Assembly: GCA_022414725.1 (NCBI GenBank)
Contig: CM039466.1
Span: 17,262,786-17,326,785 of the forward strand
DNA from: Microglena sp. YARC
Taxonomy: Eukaryota; Chlorophyta; Chlorophyceae; Chlamydomonadales; Chlamydomonadaceae
Reading direction: 5' to 3'
DNA: 64,000 bases
The notes beneath the pieces were generated by a model. That model did no database searches, was not told the DNA's origin, and was given only the letters and a program-made list of their open reading frames with translations. A program made the translations under genes and the position numbers. Position 1 is the first letter of the stretch, and each line of letters starts with the position of its first letter. Of this stretch, positions 10,623 to 22,373 are shown in pieces.

Positions 10623-13412
10623 GTAAGCTGCCTGTCAGTCTGCTCTCACACATGTTGACACGTGTGTGTGTATGTGTGTAGATGAGTGTGTATGTGTATG
10701 TATGTGTATGTATGTGTGTGTGTAGGTGTGAGTGTAGGTGTGTAGATGTGTGTGTAGATGAGGATGTATGTGTATGTATGTGTGTAGGTGTGTGTGTAGG
10801 TGTGAGTGTGGGTGTGGGTAGGTGTGTATGTATGTGTGAAGGTGTGTGTGTAGATGTGAGTGTGGGTGTGGGTTTGTATGGTGTGTATGTAATGGTGTGT
10901 AGGTGAGGTGTGGGTAGTCTGTGTGTAGGTGTGTTGTAGCATGAGTGTGTGTATGTTATGTGTGTATGTGTTGTGTATGTGTGAGTGTGGTGTGTGTGGT
11001 GTGGGTATGTGCGTGTGCAGGTGTGTGTGTAGTGTGGTGTGTTTTTGAGGTGTGGGTTTGCGGTAGTGTGTGCATGTAGTGTGTGTAGGGCGTATGTGGG
11101 GTATGTGTGTGTGTGATGTAGGTGTGAGTGTGGGTGTGTAGGTGTGTGTGGTGTGTAGGTGTGTGTATGGTTGTGTGTAGGTGACGAACGTGAGTATGGT
11201 GGGATATTGTATGTATGTGTGTATGTTATGTGTAGGGTGTTGGTGTGAATGTGTGTAGGTACTTTGGGTGTGGAATGTAGGTGTGTATGTATGTGTTTAA
11301 TGTGTGTATGTGTGTGTAGGTGACCGTGTGAGTGTGGTGTGGTTTTAGGTGTGTTATGTGTGTTGTAGTGTAATGGTGTGTAGGTTTATGGTTTATGTGT
11401 GTGTGTAGGGTGTGTTAGTAGTGTTGCTATAGTATGTGGGGTGTGGTAGGTTGTATGATGTAGGTAGAGTGTGGTTTGTGGGTAAAAGGTGTGTGATGTA
11501 TGTGTTTGGTTGTTAGGTTGTGGGTGTGTGGGTAAGGTGTTTATGTATGTGTTGTAGTGTGTTGTATGTGGTGTGTAGTGTGTGGAGGTGTGAGTGTGGT
11601 GGTGTGGGGTAGGTGTGTATGTATGTTGTGGTGTGTAGGTGTGTAGTAGGTGGTGTGGTGTGGGTGTGGGGTAGGTGTGTATGTATGTGTGTAGGTGCGT
11701 ATGTATGTGGTTGTATGTGTGTGTAGGTGTAATGAGTGTGGTGTGGGTGGGTAGGTGTGTATGTATGTGTGTGTGTATGTCGTGTGTAGGTGTGAGTGTG
11801 GGTGTGTGGTAGGTGTGTAATGTATGTGTGTGTGTAGGGTGTGAGTGTGGGTGTGGGTATGTGTGTATGTATGTGTGTAGGTGTGTATGCATGTGTGTAT
11901 GTGTGTGTAGATTTTGTTTTTCTGCTGTTTAATACTGATGTAATTGAGGACAGGCTATGTGATAAAGTAAAGATGGTAAGTTGCCTGTCAGTCTGCTTCT
12001 GCACATGTGTGTGTATGTGTGCATGTGTGTGTGTAGGTGTGTAGATGTGTGTGTAGATGCGCATGTATTTGTATGTATGTGTGCATGTGTGTGTGTAGGT
12101 GTGAGTGTAGGTGTGTGTATGTGTGTAGATGTGTGTGTAGATGTGTATATATGTGTGTAGGTGTGTGTGTAGGTAATGTGTTGTATGTGTTTGTTATGTG
12201 TGTGTAGGTGTGTGTGTATATTTTGTATTTTTTGCCATTTAATACTGATGTGGTTGAAACAGGCTCTGATACAGCAAGATGGTAAGCTGCCTGTCCAGTT
12301 CTGCTTCTACACTTGTGTGTGTATGTGTCGTGTGTAGGTTGTAGGTGCTGTTATGTGTGTGTTATGTTATGTATGTTCTAGGAATGTGTGTAGGTGTGTG
12401 TGTAGGTGTGTAGATGTGTGTGTAGATGCGTATGTATGTATGTGTATGCATTGTGATTAGTGTGTGTAAGTGTGAGTGTGGGTGTGTGTACGGTGTGTTA
12501 GAATGTGCGGTGCTGTAGATGCGGTAATTGTATGGTTATGTGTGTGTGTAAGTGTGATGTAGGTGTGTATGTCGTTATGTGTTGTAGGTGTGCAAGTATG
12601 TTGTAGGTGATGTATGTATGGGTAGGCCATGTACGTATGTGTTTGTAGGTGTTTGAAGGTCTTGTGTAGTGGTGTGTATTGTGTATGTTATGTGTCTGTG
12701 TGTGCATATATGTGTATTGTATGTTGTAGGTAGTGCGTGGATGTGTGTATGTGTTGTGTGTAGGGCGAGTGTGTCGTGGTAGGTGTGTAAGTTGTGTAGG
12801 GTGTAATGTGTGTAGGTGTGTTGCGTATTTTGTGTGTAGGTGTGTGGGTATGTGCGTATGTGTGTGCGTATGTGCGTATGTGTGTGTAGGTGCGAGTGTC
12901 CCGGGTCTGTGTGTGTAGGTGTGTAGGTTCGTTGTGTAGGTGTGTAGGTGTGTGTAGGTGTGGCGTAGTGTGTGTAAGGTGTGTGCGTATGTGTGTAGGC
13001 TGTGTGTGATGTGCGTTATGTGTGTAATTTAGGTGCGAGTGTCGTATGTGTAGTGTGATATGTGTGGTGTAGGTGTTGTATGTGTGTTGTAGGTGTGGCT
13101 ATGTTGTAAGGTGAGTTGTGCGTATAGTGCGTATGTGTGTGTAGCGTGCGTATGTGTTGTGTGTAGTGTGTGTTATCGTGTGTGTAGGTGTGTTTGTGGT
13201 ATAGTGGTGTGTGGTGTGTGCTATGTGCTGTATGTGTGTGTAGGTGCGGAGTGTGTCTGTTGTAGTGTGTATGTGTGTTGTAGGTGTGTAGGTTATGTAG
13301 GTGTGGTTGTGCGTATGTGTGTAGGTGTGTGTGTATAGGTTGTGGACTTTTTGCCACTGAATACTGATGTGGTGGTGAAACAGGTTGTGATAAACGTCCA
13401 AACATGGTAAGC
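10623..13412 (+). repeat. donor-side echo array of exon C with TGTAGGTG minisatellite
   Basis: Three long units each consist of roughly 0.3-1.3 kb of TGTGTAGGTG or TGTATGTG minisatellite, then a copy of exon C, then donor GTAAG and CTGCCTGTCAGTCTGC. The exon-plus-donor segments end at about 11975, 12288 and 13412. The minisatellite between them has a different length in each unit. The Cys/Val and His/Thr frames are repeat translations. Confidence 0.75.
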
Positions 13413-13754
13413 AAGGTTACAGCTGCCTGTCAGGTCTGACTGCCCCCCCCTCCCCCCCAACCACCCACCCACCCTCCACACACACACACCTCCACCCCCA
13501 CCCTCCTGCCCTCGACCGTTCCCTGGTCAATGCCCTCCCTCGCGACCCATTCCCACCCTAACCCCTCACAAAGGTGTTTCTCCCTATAAACCCACCCACA
13601 CATCAGGGTTACCACCCACCACCACCAACCACATACCCCCCCCCCCCCCCCCCCCCCCCTCACACCACACACACCCCACCCACTCACCCACACCCACCCC
13701 AACACCACAACGCCAACAAACCACCCCAACCATCCCCACTCAACCTCCTTACAG
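13413..13754. repeat. pyrimidine-rich intron with C tract
   Basis: CCCACC-rich DNA with a run of C at about 13639-13659 and no exon. It ends in CCTCCTTACAG, the acceptor used for exon D. Confidence 0.6.
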
Positions 13755-13865
13755 GTGTATATCGGTAAAAACAGGGAGTGCTACGCTCACCAGTGCCGTT
13801 TTTGCGGAAGAGAAGGAGAAGCAAGCAGCACCCTAACTATTCCAAACCCTCGCCACGTCCCGTCC
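13755..13865 (+). CDS. plus gene, exon D with Cys/His cluster
   Basis: After the acceptor CCTCCTTACAG an open reading of 37 codons starts VYIGKNRECYAHQCRFCGR. It contains C-x3-H-x2-C-x2-C, a plausible zinc ligand set. The phase (0) agrees with exon C, giving RDKVKM then VYIGKN across the join. A stop follows at 13866 unless an indel is present. Single-base errors are common in this assembly, so the exon may run on. No named zinc-binding family is recognised. Confidence 0.4.
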
Positions 13866-14559
13866 TGATGCCCCCAAATGATTCCGGCAGGGTCTCTCAT
13901 TCTTTCCGCCCAGCCGGCCCCAGCCCGTATTAGGCAGTTCCAAGGTTGTCTCTCTCCTCCCATACGGACCGCGCACTCGGCCCGGGCATCCATGGTTTCT
14001 TTTCGAGCCAGCGTCCTTTGGTAGTTGGCGCGAAAAAGTGATGAGGCGGCAGCTGCGACCAGCCAATGGAAGCAGGTTTCTATTAGCGGTGAAGTCCAGG
14101 TTAGGCTGCAACCAGATCCCCATCTTTTATTCCACAATGCGCAATTGCTAAATTAGATGCTGCCGTTCCTTCGAGCAAGTGCTGGCCGGGGCGCGAAAAG
14201 TGACGAGGGCCACAGCTCAGACGCCAAGTAATAAAGCCAGGTTTCTGTGCCGGTGAAGTCCCAGGTAGGCTGCAACCAGATCCCCACCTTCCTACTTCCA
14301 CTATGCGACCAAATTGGCTAAATTTAACTTAGCATGCTGCCTCCATTTTCCAAGCCAAGTATCCGAAATATGAATGTGACACTTGATGAGGCAGTTTCGG
14401 AAAACGACGGCCAAGGAAGCTTGTTTATATGGCGGGAGATTAAGAATTATTAGGTGGGGTATTGTAAAAGTCCCTGCATAATCTATGATGTTGCCAAAGG
14501 AGTATGATATTCAATCACCTTGCTTATCACCCCTCTACCACCAACACCACCACCCACCT
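13866..14559 (+). CDS. possible further plus-gene exon(s), frame broken
   Basis: Non-repetitive, balanced-composition DNA. It contains a direct duplication of about 85 bases (AGGCTGCAACCAGATCCCCA at about 14103 and 14267). Both copies read roughly LQPDPHLLFHNAQL in one frame, with indels. A 39-codon open stretch starts at 14334 (MLPPFSKPSIRNMNVTLDEA) and ends at 14453 beside GTGGGG. This looks like exon sequence disrupted by assembly indels. Boundaries are uncertain. Confidence 0.3.
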
Positions 14560-14576
14560 TATCCCCCCTCCCCCCC

Positions 14577-14625
<49 letters not shown>

Positions 14626-15292
14626 ACCCCACCCCACCCACCCCACCCCACCCCCACCCCTTCCAATCCTTCATCCCACACCCTCTCTCCGCTCTCCCTC
14701 CCATCAGGCCTCCTGCAAGTAATGTCAGAGAACTGCAATCAACAGGCCCTGACCATGCATCTTCCCCAGCATCTGCCCTCCAAAGGGGGACGTGGATTAC
14801 ACTGAGTGGAGTGACCTAGCCAATGCTGCCATCACTTATCTCCCCCCCCCACCACCACACTATCCCCCCCCCCCCCCCCCCCTACCTCCCCCTTCAGGCT
14901 CCTGCAATTATGCTCACAGAATGCCGATAAGATTATCAAACGGGCCCGCCTCGCATGCTCTTCCCAGCATACGCCGCAGGAGGGACTTGCGTTACACTGA
15001 CATGGGTGACCTAGCCAATGCTGCCTACTGATTCTCCCACCACCACCACCACCTTCATCTTCCCCTCCCCTCCCCACCCCACCCCTTCAGGCTCCTGCAA
15101 TTAATGTCAGAGAATACCGCAAGAATAACCAACGGGCCCTGCTCGCATGCTCTCCCAGCATCTGCCCGCCAGAAGAGCGGACCATGGATTACACTGAGTG
15201 GGAGGTGACCTAGCCAATGCTGCACTACTGATATCCCACACCACCCACCACCTCATCCTCTTCCCTCCCTCCTCCCCCACCCCACCCTTCAG
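14560..15292 (+). repeat. acceptor-side echo array of exon E
   Basis: Three copies of a roughly 195-base unit precede exon E. Each has a C-rich tract ending in TCAG, then a close variant of CTCCTGCAATTAATGTCAGAG, then a decayed exon start with CCAGCAT and CTGC. The acceptor-like sites are near 14707, 14898 and 15091; the real one is 15292. The first unit contains a very long C tract (about 14576-14625). Confidence 0.8.
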
Positions 15293-15543
15293 CTCCTGCC
15301 AATTTAATGTCAGAGAATACGAAGACATACCAATGGGCCCTCCGGCATGCTCTCCCAAGCATATGCCCGCAGAAGAGGCTTGGATAGGCTGAGGTGGGAA
15401 TGAGCTTAGCTAAAGCCTTGCACTGCCGCTCTATCAAGCTAGCAGAACGAGGGAGCTCAGTGGAGGAGCGGTTCCTGGCACTCGCCTAGCACAGGGCAGA
15501 GATAATCATGTCAGCAGAAGGGGTTCACTGGAGCAAGTGCCAG
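15293..15543 (+). CDS. plus gene, exon E (frame broken)
   Basis: This is the only copy that carries both the acceptor half shared with the left array and the donor half shared with the right array. The middle (about 15385-15485) is unique and reads MSLAKALHCRSIKLAERGSS followed by VEERFLALA in one frame, a plausible amphipathic helix. The end reads GVHWSKCQ before donor GTGTGTG. Stops in each frame imply at least one or two indels. The protein family is unknown. Confidence 0.4.
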
Positions 15544-16630
15544 GTGTGTGTGTGTGTTGGTGGGGGGGAGGGTGCACTCGCAGCACCAGGCAGATAATCT
15601 GGCAGCAGAAGGGTGTCACTGGAGCAAGTGCCACGGTGGCCTTGTGGGTTGGGTGTGGGTGTGGGTGTGGGGTGTGTGTGGGGGAGGTGCACCCTCCGGC
15701 CTAGCACCAGGCAGATAATCATGGCAGCAGAGGTGTCACTGAAGCAAGTCCAGGTGTGTGGGGTGGGGTGGGGTGGGGGGTGCCACTCCGCCCTAGCACC
15801 AGGGCAGATAATCATGGCAGGCAGAGGGTGTCACTGGAGCAAGTGCCAGGTGTGTGTGGGTGCGAGTGTGGCGGTTGTGGGTGGTGTGTGTGTGGGCGCG
15901 GGGGGGTGCACTCCGCCTGGAGCACCAGGCGTCCCCCCCCCCCCCCCCCCCCCCCCCGGGCAGATAATCATTGGCAGCAGAAGGGTGTTGCTGAGCAAGT
16001 GCCAGGTGTGTGGGTGTGGGGGGGGGGGCGGGGGGGTGGCACTCTGGCCTAGCACCAGGGCAGATATGATAAGGCCAGCAGAAGGGTGTCACTGGGAGCA
16101 GAGTGCCAGGTGGGGTGTGGTGGTGTGTGGGTGTTGGGTGGTTGTGGGGGGGGTGGGGGGGGGCACTCTGCCTAGCACCAGGGCAGATTATCAGGCAGTG
16201 CAGAAGGGTGTCACTGGGAGCACGTGCCAGGTGTGTGTGTTGGGGGTGGGGTGGGGGGTGCGCTCCGCCTAGCACCAGGCAGATAATCAGGCCAGCATAA
16301 AGGGTTTGCTTGGATCCCAAGTGCCTTTTGTGGGGGGGGATGGGGATGGGGTGGGGGGATGGGGTGGGGTGCTACCGAGGGGGGGGTTGCCACTCCGCCT
16401 TAGCACCAGGGCAATGATAATCAGGCCAGCCATAAAGGGGTTGCTGATTCAAGGCCTTTTGTGTGGGGGGAGATGCGGGTAGGGGTGGGTAGTGTGTGTG
16501 GGGTGCCACCCGCCTAGCACCAGGGCAGATAATCAGGCAGATAAGGGGGTGTGTGTGGGGGTGCACTCCGCACTAGCACCAGGGCAGATAATCAAGGCAA
16601 GCAGAAGGTGTCGCTGAGCAAGTGCCCAGT
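15544..16630 (+). repeat. donor-side echo array of exon E
   Basis: About ten copies of the last 55-60 bases of exon E (CTAGCACCAGGGCAGATAAT, GGCAGCAGAAGG, GTGTCACTGGAGCAAGTGCC) plus the donor GTGTGTG and a G/T-rich linker, at intervals of about 85-135 bases. Copies end near 15632, 15755, 15850, 16007, 16110, 16231, 16325, 16460 and 16629. Distant copies lose the exon part and keep AGATAATCAGGC. Confidence 0.85.
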
Positions 16631-17364
16631 ATGTGTGTGTTTTGTATAGGTGTTTTTGTATGTGTGGTGCAGAGGGGTGAGTGTCTTTGGGGCATTGCGT
16701 GTTGGGTTGGGTCGGCAGAGGTGGGGGGTAGTAAATATGGTATGATGGGAGGGTGGGTGAGGTGAGGTGGGTGGAGTGGGTGGCGGGGTGGGTGGAGTCG
16801 CGAGTGGGGTGGGTGGTGGGGTGGGGTGGTGGAGTGAGGGGGGTGGAGTGGGTGGGGTGGTGGCGGTGGGTGGGGTGGGGTGGGGTGAGTGTGTGGAGTG
16901 GGGTGGAGTGGGTGGGTGGGGTGGGTGGAAGTTGGGGTGGGGTTGGGGTGGCGGTGGGGTGGTCGGGTAGGGGTGGGGGGGGATGGGATGGATGGGGTGG
17001 GCGTTTGTCTTTGGTACATCAGGGTGATGCATCAGGGGTTGCCTAGAAGCCAACCAAACAAATCAAAATAAACCAAAACGCAAACCAAACCAAAAACCAA
17101 ACCAAACCAAACCAACCAAACCAAACCAAACCAAAACCAAACCAAACCAAATCAAACAAAACAAAACAAAACAAAACAAAACAAAACAAAACAAAACCTA
17201 AGCAGTCAAGACATTCGCTCCAGTCTACTCCCAACCCACCTAACCAAGCACACACCATCCACACACTACCTAATCCACCCCTAATCCCCCAAGTACACCC
17301 ACACGACCCATCACTTGCCAATTTCACCCCACCCCACCCCACCCCACCCCACCCCACCCCAAAG
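16631..17364. repeat. intron E-F: GGTGG tract and AAACC tract
   Basis: Bases 16745-16990 are a GGGTGGAGTGG-type G-rich array. Bases 17050-17205 are AAACC and AAAAC tracts, and 17326-17360 is a CCCCA repeat. No exon is seen. Confidence 0.7.
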
Positions 17365-17567
17365 GATCAAGAGGTGGGCAGGCAGTATGACCACCGGCAT
17401 TCGTTCGGCTACACCCACCAAGCTTTCCTGGGGTCCTAGCCACGGTCACTTAAAACACCGCAGAGTGTCGGCTATCGGATTGGCGTTGTTCAGGAGGTTC
17501 AGAGGGAGTGTGAGCATGGTTGGAGGCCGCTAAGATCGGCTTGCCTCTGATGGAGAACTCTCTTAAG
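17365..17567 (+). CDS. plus gene, exon F (frame broken)
   Basis: The stretch between CCCAAAG and the donor at 17568 reads DQEVGRQYDHRHSFGYTHQ, then a stop, then VGYRIGVVQEVQRECE in the same frame. After a one-base shift it ends WLEAAKIGLPLMENSLK. The final 18-20 bases recur with donors downstream, which marks 17567 as the real exon end. The helix-like composition suggests a genuine exon carrying assembly errors. The family is unknown. Confidence 0.4.
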
Positions 17568-18031
17568 GTGAAGGCTGTACTTCATGTAGCCATTGAGGTT
17601 AACTTTCATGGTTTGATTGGCTGTACATTCATAGTGTGATTGCAGCTTTTCATGGAGAAGCGTCTCTCTAAAGGTGGGCTGGTATCTTTCTTCATGTCTG
17701 TGATTGGATTGTACTCATGTGTAATTGTAGCTCTGATGGGAGAACTTTCTATACGTGGGCTGTACTTCATTGTGTGATTGGGTCTGTACTTCATATGTGA
17801 ATTCTTGTATATCCCATGCGAAAACTCTCTAAAGTGTTGGTAGGAGGTTCACCCATTGTACATGCATATGTACGGATTGGGCTTTTCCACCTGGATGTGG
17901 GGTCCTCGGCCATAGCCACAATTGTGGGGTCATGCCAAGCTCATACATACATACATACAACATACATACATATCATACTATACATTATCATACATACATT
18001 AACATATCTCTCTCTTCTAGCCGGTGCGCTC
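17568..18031 (+). repeat. donor-side echo array of exon F
   Basis: Three or four copies of CTGATGGAGAACTCTCTAAAG plus GTGGGCTGTACTTCAT follow, ending near 17673, 17756 and 17835 and increasingly altered. A short (CATA)n tract lies at 17945-18000, and an acceptor-like CTCTTCTAG lies just before the gap. Confidence 0.7.
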
Positions 18032-19031
18032 NNNNNNNNNNNNNNNNNNNNNNNNNNNNNNNNNNNNNNNNNNNNNNNNNNNNNNNNNNNNNNNNNNNNN
18101 NNNNNNNNNNNNNNNNNNNNNNNNNNNNNNNNNNNNNNNNNNNNNNNNNNNNNNNNNNNNNNNNNNNNNNNNNNNNNNNNNNNNNNNNNNNNNNNNNNNN
18201 NNNNNNNNNNNNNNNNNNNNNNNNNNNNNNNNNNNNNNNNNNNNNNNNNNNNNNNNNNNNNNNNNNNNNNNNNNNNNNNNNNNNNNNNNNNNNNNNNNNN
18301 NNNNNNNNNNNNNNNNNNNNNNNNNNNNNNNNNNNNNNNNNNNNNNNNNNNNNNNNNNNNNNNNNNNNNNNNNNNNNNNNNNNNNNNNNNNNNNNNNNNN
18401 NNNNNNNNNNNNNNNNNNNNNNNNNNNNNNNNNNNNNNNNNNNNNNNNNNNNNNNNNNNNNNNNNNNNNNNNNNNNNNNNNNNNNNNNNNNNNNNNNNNN
18501 NNNNNNNNNNNNNNNNNNNNNNNNNNNNNNNNNNNNNNNNNNNNNNNNNNNNNNNNNNNNNNNNNNNNNNNNNNNNNNNNNNNNNNNNNNNNNNNNNNNN
18601 NNNNNNNNNNNNNNNNNNNNNNNNNNNNNNNNNNNNNNNNNNNNNNNNNNNNNNNNNNNNNNNNNNNNNNNNNNNNNNNNNNNNNNNNNNNNNNNNNNNN
18701 NNNNNNNNNNNNNNNNNNNNNNNNNNNNNNNNNNNNNNNNNNNNNNNNNNNNNNNNNNNNNNNNNNNNNNNNNNNNNNNNNNNNNNNNNNNNNNNNNNNN
18801 NNNNNNNNNNNNNNNNNNNNNNNNNNNNNNNNNNNNNNNNNNNNNNNNNNNNNNNNNNNNNNNNNNNNNNNNNNNNNNNNNNNNNNNNNNNNNNNNNNNN
18901 NNNNNNNNNNNNNNNNNNNNNNNNNNNNNNNNNNNNNNNNNNNNNNNNNNNNNNNNNNNNNNNNNNNNNNNNNNNNNNNNNNNNNNNNNNNNNNNNNNNN
19001 NNNNNNNNNNNNNNNNNNNNNNNNNNNNNNN
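18032..19031. other. assembly gap, 1000 N
   Basis: Exactly 1000 N, probably a placeholder length. Reading frames across it are meaningless. Confidence 0.99.
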
Positions 19032-19570
19032 TGAGAGCGCGTAGAGGCGGATTGTGTGGGAGGTGTGGTAGGCCGGGGGGCAGCGGGTTTAAGGAGGCTA
19101 CTGCCAGGAGTAATGGTATGCAGCTGTTCATCTGGCAGACCTGGGTTAATTAGGTCGTAAGGTCAGGTAGGGAGAGACAGCAGAGATGTTACCGGGGGCG
19201 GGGAGGGGGGGGGGGGGGGCGGGATGCCAGTCAGCGAAGTGTTTCGGAGGGATCTTAGCAATGCTATGTGTCGTTAAATATTCGAGTTTTTTGTGCCACT
19301 GTTCATGGAGTATGCATTAGAATCAAAGAAGGGGCGGGCGGGATGCCAGGCATCAGCGTGGTTTCCCGGGCTATATGCCAGGTAGTGTTTTGCCCAAGCA
19401 GTTCAATGCTAAGGTCAAGCATGGGGTTGGTAGTTACGACAACCCTTTATGCATCGTTCTTAATATTTAAAGTATAAGCTTATGAGAGTTAGTAGATGTA
19501 GGGCAGCTTTGAAGAATTAATGTTTTCTCAATGACTAGGGCCTTTGCTCACACCTAAGGTGAGACAAGGG
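19032..19570. other. unassigned, G-rich
   Basis: A duplicated segment (GGGGCGGG, CGGGATGCCAG and TCAGCG words, about 19195-19260 and 19330-19365) is the only structure. No exon is supported. Confidence 0.4.
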
Positions 19571-20074
19571 CTCCAGCATAGACCGACCATCAATGATCAG
19601 ATGTACGCCGCGCGATGATGGCCCAGCAGTACAGTTGCCTTATGGGGGCCTGGGCGGTGGGTGGTGGTCCAATGAATTGGAGGAGGAAGGGGGAGGGCGA
19701 GGAGCAGGCCCTTCCAAGGGCCATCAAGCCAAGCCAATTCCATAGGCTGAAATGTACCGACCAGCAGATGGCCATGCAGCAGGCGTACTTCGTGGGCAGT
19801 ACCAAGCGCAACAGCAACAGATGGCCGCGGCATATCATCAGAACCATGGGTTGGGAAGCACAGCCTGGCGTTAGCCCCTCACCACCGTCACCACAGATAC
19901 GCGCCAGCTGGCAGGTGGAATATCACACCAACGGGTGGAATCCAGCCTGGCAGCCAGCCCTGGCAGCGGCCTGGCGGCGGCAACTCACAGAGCACCAGAG
20001 GCGGCGGCAGGTCCAAGGCCAGGCTGGCAGCCTTAATGCTGATGGAGAAGGTGGAGGCGATGGTGGTGGTGGTG
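19571..20074 (+). CDS. plus gene, exon G (Gln/Gly/Pro-rich, indels)
   Basis: A long non-repetitive stretch rich in Gln, Gly and Ala in all three frames (for example GQYQAQQQQMAAAYHQNHG and GSQPWQRPGGGNSQS). One continuous frame starts at 19615 and runs to 20074 with a donor GTGAGT. It ends NADGEGGGDGGGG and leaves one base, which matches exon H at 22238. The protein-like pieces sit in different frames, so indels are likely. This appears to be a disordered, low-complexity part of the protein. The start is uncertain. Confidence 0.45.
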
Positions 20075-21960
20075 GTGAGTTCAACCCTTTTTTTGTTATT
20101 TGAAATAATAATATTGAATTTAAGATAAATGATTTTGGCTTGGTTAGGATTGTTGTTGGAAGTGTTGTTGGTAAAGCTGGTGGTGGCAGTGGTGTTGGTG
20201 GCGATGGTGGTGGCAGTGGTGTTGGTGGCGATGGTGGGGTGGATATTGGTTGTTTTTTGGTTGGCTTTGATGGTGGTGGTAGTGGTGTTGGTGGCGTGGT
20301 GGTGCAGGTGGTGTTGGTGGCCGATGGTGGGTGGCAGTGGTGTGGGTGGGCGAGTGGTGGTGGCAGTGGTGTTTGGTGGCGATGGTGGTGGCAAGTGGTG
20401 TTGGTGGCGATGGTGGTGGGCAGTGGTGTTGGTGCGAGGTGGTGGCAGTGGTGTTGGTGGCGATGGTGGTGGCAGTGGTGTTGGTGGCGATGGTGGTGGT
20501 AGTGGTGTTGGTGGCGATGGTGGTGGTAGTGGTGTTGTGGATGGTGGTGGCAGTGGTGTTGGTGGCAGATGGTGGTGGTAGTGGTGTTGGTGGCGATGGT
20601 GGGTGGTAGTTGGTGTTGGTGGCGATTGGTGGTGGTAGTGGTGTTTGGTGCGATGGTGGTGGTTTGGTGAGGTCAACGCTTTTTTTTGTTTTGTGTGATT
20701 TTGCAACGTAAGTATTGTTGTTGATGTTGTTGGTAGTGGTGGCAGTGGTGATGGTGGTGGTAGTTGTGTTGGTGACGGTGGTGGTGTTTGGTGGCGATGG
20801 TGGTGCTGGAAAGTGGTTGTTTGTGGCGATGGTAGCAGTGGTGGCGGTGGTGGTGGTGGTGAGGGCAATACCTTTGTGTTGTAAGATAATGATTGTGGCT
20901 CGGTAAGGATTGGCATCGGTGGCGGTACTGTTGTTAGGTAGTCGGTGCTGGTGGTGGTGGTGTCCTTAAAGCCAGTGGTGGTGGTGGCGATGGTGGTGGT
21001 GGTGGTGGAGGTCAACATGGCGAGTATGGTAAAGGATTTGGTGTCGTTGCTTTCTACATGTTTTTAGTGTGTTAGGGTTGATGGAGGTGGTGGTGCGTGG
21101 TGAGGTCAACATGGCGAGTATGGTAAGGATTGGTGTCGTTGCCTGTTCTACATGTTTTTAGTGTGTTAAGGGTTGATGGAGGTGGTGGTGGTGGTGGCGA
21201 TGGCGATGGGGTGGTTGGTCATAGGCGATGGAGGATGGTGGTGGTGGGATGGTGGGTTGGTCGGACCAGAAAGTGTGGTAAGGATTGGTGTCATTTGTTT
21301 TCCTACACTGCTTGTTTGGTAAGGATTGCTGTTGGTGTTATTGGTAGTGTTGTTGTTGGTAGTGGTTGCGATGGTAGTGAGTGGAGGATGGTAAGGTCAC
21401 ATGCAGAGTGGTGGTAAGGATTGGTGTCAATTTTTCTACACTGTTTTTAGTGTGTTAAGGGTTTGATGGAGGGTGGTGGTTGGTGGCGTGGTGGTGAAGG
21501 TCGACACAGTCAGAGGTGTAGTTGAAGGATTGGTAATCATTATTGATAATGTTTGTTTTTTGGTAAGGATTGGTTGTTGGTGGTAGTGTGTTATTTGGTA
21601 GTATTGGGTGGTGGTCGTCGTGGCGGTGGTGGTGGTGGTGTTATTGGTAGTATTGGTGGTGGTCGTCGTGGCGGTGGTCGGTAGGAGATGGTGTTTACTG
21701 GCAGATACGGTGGTGGTCGTTTGGGGTGGTGTGTATTGTAGTATTGGTGGTGGTCGTCGTTTGGTGGTGAGGTCAACATGGCAGAGTCATTCGGTGTCAT
21801 TGTTTTCTACTTGTTTTTAGTGTGTTAGGATTGGTGTGATTAAGTGTATATTGTTGTTGTCTTAATGGTTGAATGGTCGTGGTGTTGGTGGTGGCGATGG
21901 TGTGAGTCGACACTGCAGAGTGCGTAAGGTAGGTAGGATGGTTTCATTAATCTGTACTGT
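20075..21960 (+). repeat. GGTGGT minisatellite after exon G, donor-side echo
   Basis: The array repeats GTGGTGTTGGTGGCGATGGT, which resembles the coding end of exon G (GATGGAGAAGGTGGAGGCGA). At intervals it carries GGTGAGTTCAAC- or GAGGTCAACATGG-like sequence followed by TTGTTTTTAGTGTG. This suggests copies of the donor region, at about 20675, 21010, 21105, 21480 and 21775. The Val/Gly and Pro/Thr frames are repeat translations. Confidence 0.7.
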
Positions 21961-22176
21961 TTGTAGTGTTAAATTGTTTTTCTTTTTATTTTCTTCTTTG
22001 TGCATGGTGTTCATAAGTTTCCCTTGACCCTTGATCAAGCCGAGGGCACATTTGGAGTCCAGTAGGGCACCAGGAAAAATGTCATCATCATCATTGCCAT
22101 TGCCATCATCAGCATTGCCATCATCAGCATTGCCATCATCAGCATTGCCATCATCATCATCATCATCATCATCATT

Positions 22177-22220
<44 letters not shown>

Positions 22221-22237
22221 TGTCCACACAATGACAG
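21961..22237. repeat. (ATC)n trinucleotide tract and dispersed-repeat piece
   Basis: Bases 22080-22222 are CATCAT with interspersed GCATTGC. The left flank (22030-22080) contains GGAGTCCAGTAGGGCACCAG, whose inverse occurs at 36355-36380 and 50335-50360 and whose variants occur near 59340 and 59545. The segment with its trinucleotide tail is therefore a dispersed element. The stretch ends in the acceptor AATGACAG. Confidence 0.75.
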
Positions 22238-22373
22238 GGGCCTTAGGAGCTGAGGAGCAGTTGGATGAAGGTGGTGTAGCAGTTTCGCCTGGGACGGAAC
22301 CAGCAGGCAGCTCAAAACGTGTGCGCAGGCCAAACTCCAAGTTCGCTTCGCCAGACCCTTTTTATGCAAACAA
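22238..22373 (+). CDS. plus gene, exon H (basic patch)
   Basis: A well-supported exon of 136 bases between AATGACAG and GTAAGT. Two bases complete the codon from exon G. Then 44 codons are open (ALGAEEQLDEGGVAVSPGTE through SKRVRRPNSKFASPDPFYAN), leaving two bases. The acidic stretch followed by KRVRRPNSK suggests a disordered region with a possible nuclear localisation patch; that is inference. The end phase fits the terminal exon at 26439. Eight degenerating copies of its 3' edge follow in the intron. Confidence 0.7.

Noticed and set aside
17816..19153. ORFs of up to 445 codons
   Set aside because: They run through 1000 N and have no real sequence content.
22031..22227. Poly-Asp, poly-Met and poly-Ser frames
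   Set aside because: All three come from one (ATC)n tract upstream of a splice acceptor.
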